This document shows, piece after piece, positions 61,070-64,000 of a DNA stretch of 64,000 bases. Each line of letters begins with the position of its first letter. Position 1 is the first letter of the stretch. Position numbers and translations under genes: made by a program. Location: NCBI RefSeq assembly GCF_000379765.1, contig NZ_KB903498.1, forward strand, positions 139 through 64,138, given 5' to 3'. Source of the stretch: Flexithrix dorotheae DSM 6795 (GTDB lineage Bacteria > Bacteroidota > Bacteroidia > Cytophagales > Flammeovirgaceae). Under the pieces are notes generated by a model. That model saw only the letters and a list, made by a program, of their open reading frames with translations, was not told where the DNA came from and made no database searches.

Positions 61070-63451
61070 ATGAACAAAGATTGCCTTAAACTAGTAAAAA
61101 ATGGATGCTGGTTAATTGTGCTTTTTTTGATTTCCTGCAGTGCACAGGAAGAAATTATAGAAGCTCAGCAAACTGATGATATTTTATGGTATGCACAGCC
61201 TGCTGCCGATTGGAATGAAGCCTTACCGCTAGGCAATGGGAAGTTGGGGGTAATGGTTTTTGGCAATACCTCTAATGAGCGTATTCAGTTAAATGATGAC
61301 TCCATGTGGCCTGCGGATGTGGAGGCTTGGGATGAACCTGAGGGAAATAAGGCTGATTTGGACAGGATCAGGCAATTACTTTTTGAGGGAAATAACCAGG
61401 AAGCCGATAAATTATTTGTAGAAAAGTTTTCCAGAAAAGGTGTGGTGAGATCTCACCAGACTATGGGAGACTTATTTATAGATTTCAACCATGAAAACAT
61501 TTCCGATTACCGGAGGGAATTAAATATTTCCAAAGCTATTTCTACTGTTTCTTACCAATCGAACGGAAAACTGGTTACTGAAAAAGTATTGGTTTCTCAT
61601 CCCCATAAAGCGATCGTTATTGAGCTGACTACTGAGGCAGAGGATGGGCTTAATGGCAAATTAAGATTGAGCAGACCGGCAGATCAGGGTTCACCAACAG
61701 CCAAAACCTTTACCACTCCTGAAAACCTACTGGTGATGCAGGGAGAGGTTACCCAACGTGATGGACAATTCAATTCGGAACCTTTTCCTATTTTGGAGGG
61801 CGTGAAATTTGAGACTTGTCTGAAAATTAATCATGAAGGGGGAAGTATTGAAAAGGGAGAAGATTATCTGGAACTGAAAAATGCAAAAAAAGCTACAATC
61901 TACCTTGTTTCTAATTCTTCTTACTATTTTGAAGATTTCAGCGGGCAAAATCAAAATGATCTGGAAACTATTGCTACCAAAAGTTTTGATGATTTGGCCG
62001 AGAATCATGTTGAAGATTATCAAAGTTTGTATTCCAGATTAAATCTTAAATTGAGTGAGAATGCGCTGGATTCCCTGCCAACTGACCAGAGGATCGAAAA
62101 TATTAAAAATGGGGCTTTAGATGTGGGACTTGAAGCATTGTTGTATCAATATGGCCGCTACTTGTTGATTTCATCTTCCAGGGTGGGTACAAATCCGGCA
62201 AACCTGCAAGGTTTGTGGAATGAACATATCACCGCTCCCTGGAATGCAGATTACCACCTTAATATTAATTTGCAGATGAATTACTGGCTGGCTGATATGG
62301 CAAATCTTAGCGAGTTAAATAATCCATTGTTTGATTATATAGACAAACTGGTTGAAAACGGAAAAGTAACTGCAAGGAGAAACTTTGGCTGCAGTGGTAC
62401 TTTTATTCCCCATGCCACTGATTTATGGGCAGTTACCTGGTTACGAGCGCCTACGGCCTATTGGGGATGCTCGCTTGGAGGTGGAGGCTGGCTTATGCAG
62501 CATTATTGGGATCATTTTGAATTTACCAGAGATACTACCTTCTTGAAAAACAGGGCTTTTCCCGCTATTCAGGAAGTGGCCAGGTTTTACAGCGACTGGA
62601 TTATAGAAGATCCCCGGGATGGCTCATTAATTTCAGCGCCTTCAACTTCTCCGGAAAATCGTTTTATTAATGACAAAGGGCAGCATGTAGCCACTTGTTT
62701 GGGAAGTGCCATGGACCAGCAGGTCATCTTTGAAGTGTTTGATCATTACCTGAAAGGAGCAGAGATTTTAGATATAAATAATGATTTTGTAGAAAAAATT
62801 AAACAGCAAAAAGAAAAATTACGGCCTGGTTTTGTGATTGGGGAAGATGGAAGAATTCTGGAATGGGACAGGGCATATGAAGAGCCTGAGCCGGGTCACA
62901 GACACATGTCTCATTTGTACGGATTTCATCCGGGCACAGATGTGACCAAAGACAAAAATCCCGATGTATTTGTAGCGGTGAAGAAGACCCTGGATCACCG
63001 CTTGGACAATGGTGGAGCAGGCACAGGATGGAGTAGAGCCTGGTTAATCAATTGCAGTGCCAGGTTAATGGATGGGGAAATGGCACATGAACACATTCAA
63101 CTGTTGTTTAAAAAATCAATGTCCAAAAACCTGTTTGATATGCATCCCCCTTTCCAGATAGATGGCAACTTTGGTTATACTGCAGGCGTATCGGAAATGC
63201 TGATGCAATCCCATGAGGAAGGTATTATCCGAATTTTACCAGCCTTACCAAAGCAGTGGGAAAACGGACATATCAAAGGAATAAAAGGCAGAGGAGGTTT
63301 AACTTTTGATATTTTCTGGGAAAATAATTTGCTAACCAAAGTGGTGATCAAATCAGAAATTCCCAACCAATTCAATCTGGTTTATAAGGATAAAAAAGAG
63401 CCTGTGAGAATTAAAGCAGGTGAGACATACATTTATGAACCTGTTAATTGA
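61070..63451 (+). CDS. GH95-family alpha-L-fucosidase/alpha-L-galactosidase, lipoprotein
   Basis: 793 residues. Lipobox FLISC (Cys23). An N-terminal beta domain (~40-270: LWYAQPAADWNEALPLGNGK is the GH95 start) leads to an (alpha/alpha)6 barrel. NADYHLNINLQMNYW (Asn398, Asn400) contributes the catalytic asparagines, SPENR (Glu529) the acid, and QIDGNFG (Asp698) the assisting base, as in characterised GH95. It acts by inversion on alpha-L-fucosides or alpha-L-galactosides at chain ends. It lies between ThuA and an esterase gene, so it probably processes an algal or plant glycan. Confidence 0.93.
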   Translation: MNKDCLKLVKNGCWLIVLFLISCSAQEEIIEAQQTDDILWYAQPAADWNEALPLGNGKLGVMVFGNTSNERIQLNDDSMWPADVEAWDEPEGNKADLDRIRQLLFEGNNQEADKLFVEKFSRKGVVRSHQTMGDLFIDFNHENISDYRRELNISKAISTVSYQSNGKLVTEKVLVSHPHKAIVIELTTEAEDGLNGKLRLSRPADQGSPTAKTFTTPENLLVMQGEVTQRDGQFNSEPFPILEGVKFETCLKINHEGGSIEKGEDYLELKNAKKATIYLVSNSSYYFEDFSGQNQNDLETIATKSFDDLAENHVEDYQSLYSRLNLKLSENALDSLPTDQRIENIKNGALDVGLEALLYQYGRYLLISSSRVGTNPANLQGLWNEHITAPWNADYHLNINLQMNYWLADMANLSELNNPLFDYIDKLVENGKVTARRNFGCSGTFIPHATDLWAVTWLRAPTAYWGCSLGGGGWLMQHYWDHFEFTRDTTFLKNRAFPAIQEVARFYSDWIIEDPRDGSLISAPSTSPENRFINDKGQHVATCLGSAMDQQVIFEVFDHYLKGAEILDINNDFVEKIKQQKEKLRPGFVIGEDGRILEWDRAYEEPEPGHRHMSHLYGFHPGTDVTKDKNPDVFVAVKKTLDHRLDNGGAGTGWSRAWLINCSARLMDGEMAHEHIQLLFKKSMSKNLFDMHPPFQIDGNFGYTAGVSEMLMQSHEEGIIRILPALPKQWENGHIKGIKGRGGLTFDIFWENNLLTKVVIKSEIPNQFNLVYKDKKEPVRIKAGETYIYEPVN

Positions 63452-63511
63452 AAAAGTTTAAACACATTATAGTTTTCCAGTTTTGAATAACCCGATACCT
63501 ATTATATAAAT

Positions 63512-64000
63512 ATGAAAAGCAATTTTTTAATTCTGTTTCTCCTTGTTTTTGGGGAAGTAATCGCACAATCTGGTTCCGAAACATATCCAGCTGACCCTGC
63601 TTCTAAAGTTCAGGAAGGAGTACCTCAGGGGGAAATATTAGAATTTACTTTTGATCAGTCCGAAATATTTCCAGGTACTACCCGGGAAATAAGTGTGTAC
63701 ATTCCCAGCCAATACAAGGCTGATAAACCAGCTTGTGTTCATGTAAATCAGGATGGAATAAAATGGAATGCACCTACCGTTTTTGATAACCTCATTCACC
63801 AAAAAGAAATGCCGGTTACCATTGGGGTTTTTATTACTCCTGGAAAAGTTTTAGCTCAAAATGGAGATGGAATTGCAGTAGACCGGTTCAACAGAAGTTT
63901 TGAATATGATGGGCTTGGCGATCGGTATGCACGGTTTCTATTGGAGGAAGTTTTTCCTTTTGTAGAAAGCCAGAAAACCAATGATGGCAGACCTATAATT
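63512..64000 (+). CDS. Secreted esterase (enterochelin-esterase-like alpha/beta hydrolase), 3' part outside window
   Basis: 163 codons open from ATG 63512 to the window edge. Signal peptide (~1-18, ending EVIAQ). TTREISVYIPSQY and KPACVHVNQDGIKWNAP, then MPVTIGVFITPG, match the esterase D/Fes-like family that removes acyl or feruloyl groups from glycans. The Ser nucleophile lies past the edge. It is 60 bp after GH95 and probably in its operon. Confidence 0.82.
   Translation, partial: MKSNFLILFLLVFGEVIAQSGSETYPADPASKVQEGVPQGEILEFTFDQSEIFPGTTREISVYIPSQYKADKPACVHVNQDGIKWNAPTVFDNLIHQKEMPVTIGVFITPGKVLAQNGDGIAVDRFNRSFEYDGLGDRYARFLLEEVFPFVESQKTNDGRPII

Noticed and set aside
1-64000. CRISPR arrays, tRNA or rRNA genes, prophage, intact insertion sequences
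   Set aside because: No regularly spaced repeats, RNA gene structures or transposase/phage genes were recognised on either strand.

Overview
The window is AT-rich DNA from a member of the Bacteroidota, most likely a marine, polysaccharide-degrading Cytophagales-type bacterium. This rests on a SusC/SusD pair, a FecR/ECF-sigma pair, FAS1, OmpA and LytTR/LytS proteins, many lipoproteins and Tat-exported enzymes, sulfatases, GH117, GH95 and PL8 enzymes, scarce Shine-Dalgarno sites, and promoter-like TTTG / TAnnTTT elements. No rRNA, tRNA, CRISPR array, phage or intact insertion sequence was seen.

Layout. 1-4.2 kb: end of a FAS1-repeat protein, a Tat-exported Gfo/Idh/MocA oxidoreductase and a GH117 lipoprotein. 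4.2-9.7 kb: a histidine kinase / response regulator / histidine kinase operon and a further membrane kinase. 9.7-13.4 kb: envelope genes (OmpA-type protein, a Pmp3/YqaE mini-protein, patatin, membrane coiled-coil protein). 13.8-17.6 kb: MDR dehydrogenase, SASA-type esterase, acidic lipoprotein. 17.7-25.3 kb: three DUF5060 clan GH-A-like putative glycosidases around a GntR regulator with a near-ideal operator, then a serine hydrolase. 25.4-33.6 kb: a pair of 108-residue proteins, a PL8 lyase, and a planctomycete-type cytochrome (DUF1592 group) plus DUF1552 pair. 34.4-41.7 kb: SusD, SusC with STN domain, FecR and ECF sigma factor. 41.9-47.1 kb: LytTR/LytS regulators, an acyltransferase, an FAH-fold lipoprotein and an Nramp-like transporter lacking the metal-site motifs. 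47.2-54.7 kb: a GH-A hydrolase, three sulfatases and a DgoD-like enolase-superfamily enzyme, all on the minus strand. 55.2-59.6 kb: a Tat lipoprotein aldo/keto reductase and an AraC-linked operon (DUF5367-like, CxxCH protein, DUF1772) followed by an NmrA-type reductase. 60-64 kb: ThuA lipoprotein, GH95 enzyme and an esterase cut by the window edge.

How they may work together. Lyases, sulfatases, esterases and exo-glycosidases in the periplasm or on the outer membrane would desulfate and trim algal polysaccharides. GH117 (3,6-anhydro-L-galactose-releasing family) and GH95 (L-fucose or L-galactose-releasing family) point to red- or brown-algal sulfated glycans. The released sugars could be oxidised outside the cytoplasm by the exported oxidoreductases and lyases; that step is inference.

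The most novel structural signal is a 100-125 bp intergenic repeat present four times, two copies in each orientation. It has short inverted ends and a stepwise 0, 1, 2, 2 number of a CCCGGTGTGGA-containing unit. One copy supplies the last codons and stop of a gene. Other leads are the GntR operator, a 21-bp-spaced AraC-type direct repeat, and the transporter plus exported hydratase-fold operon.
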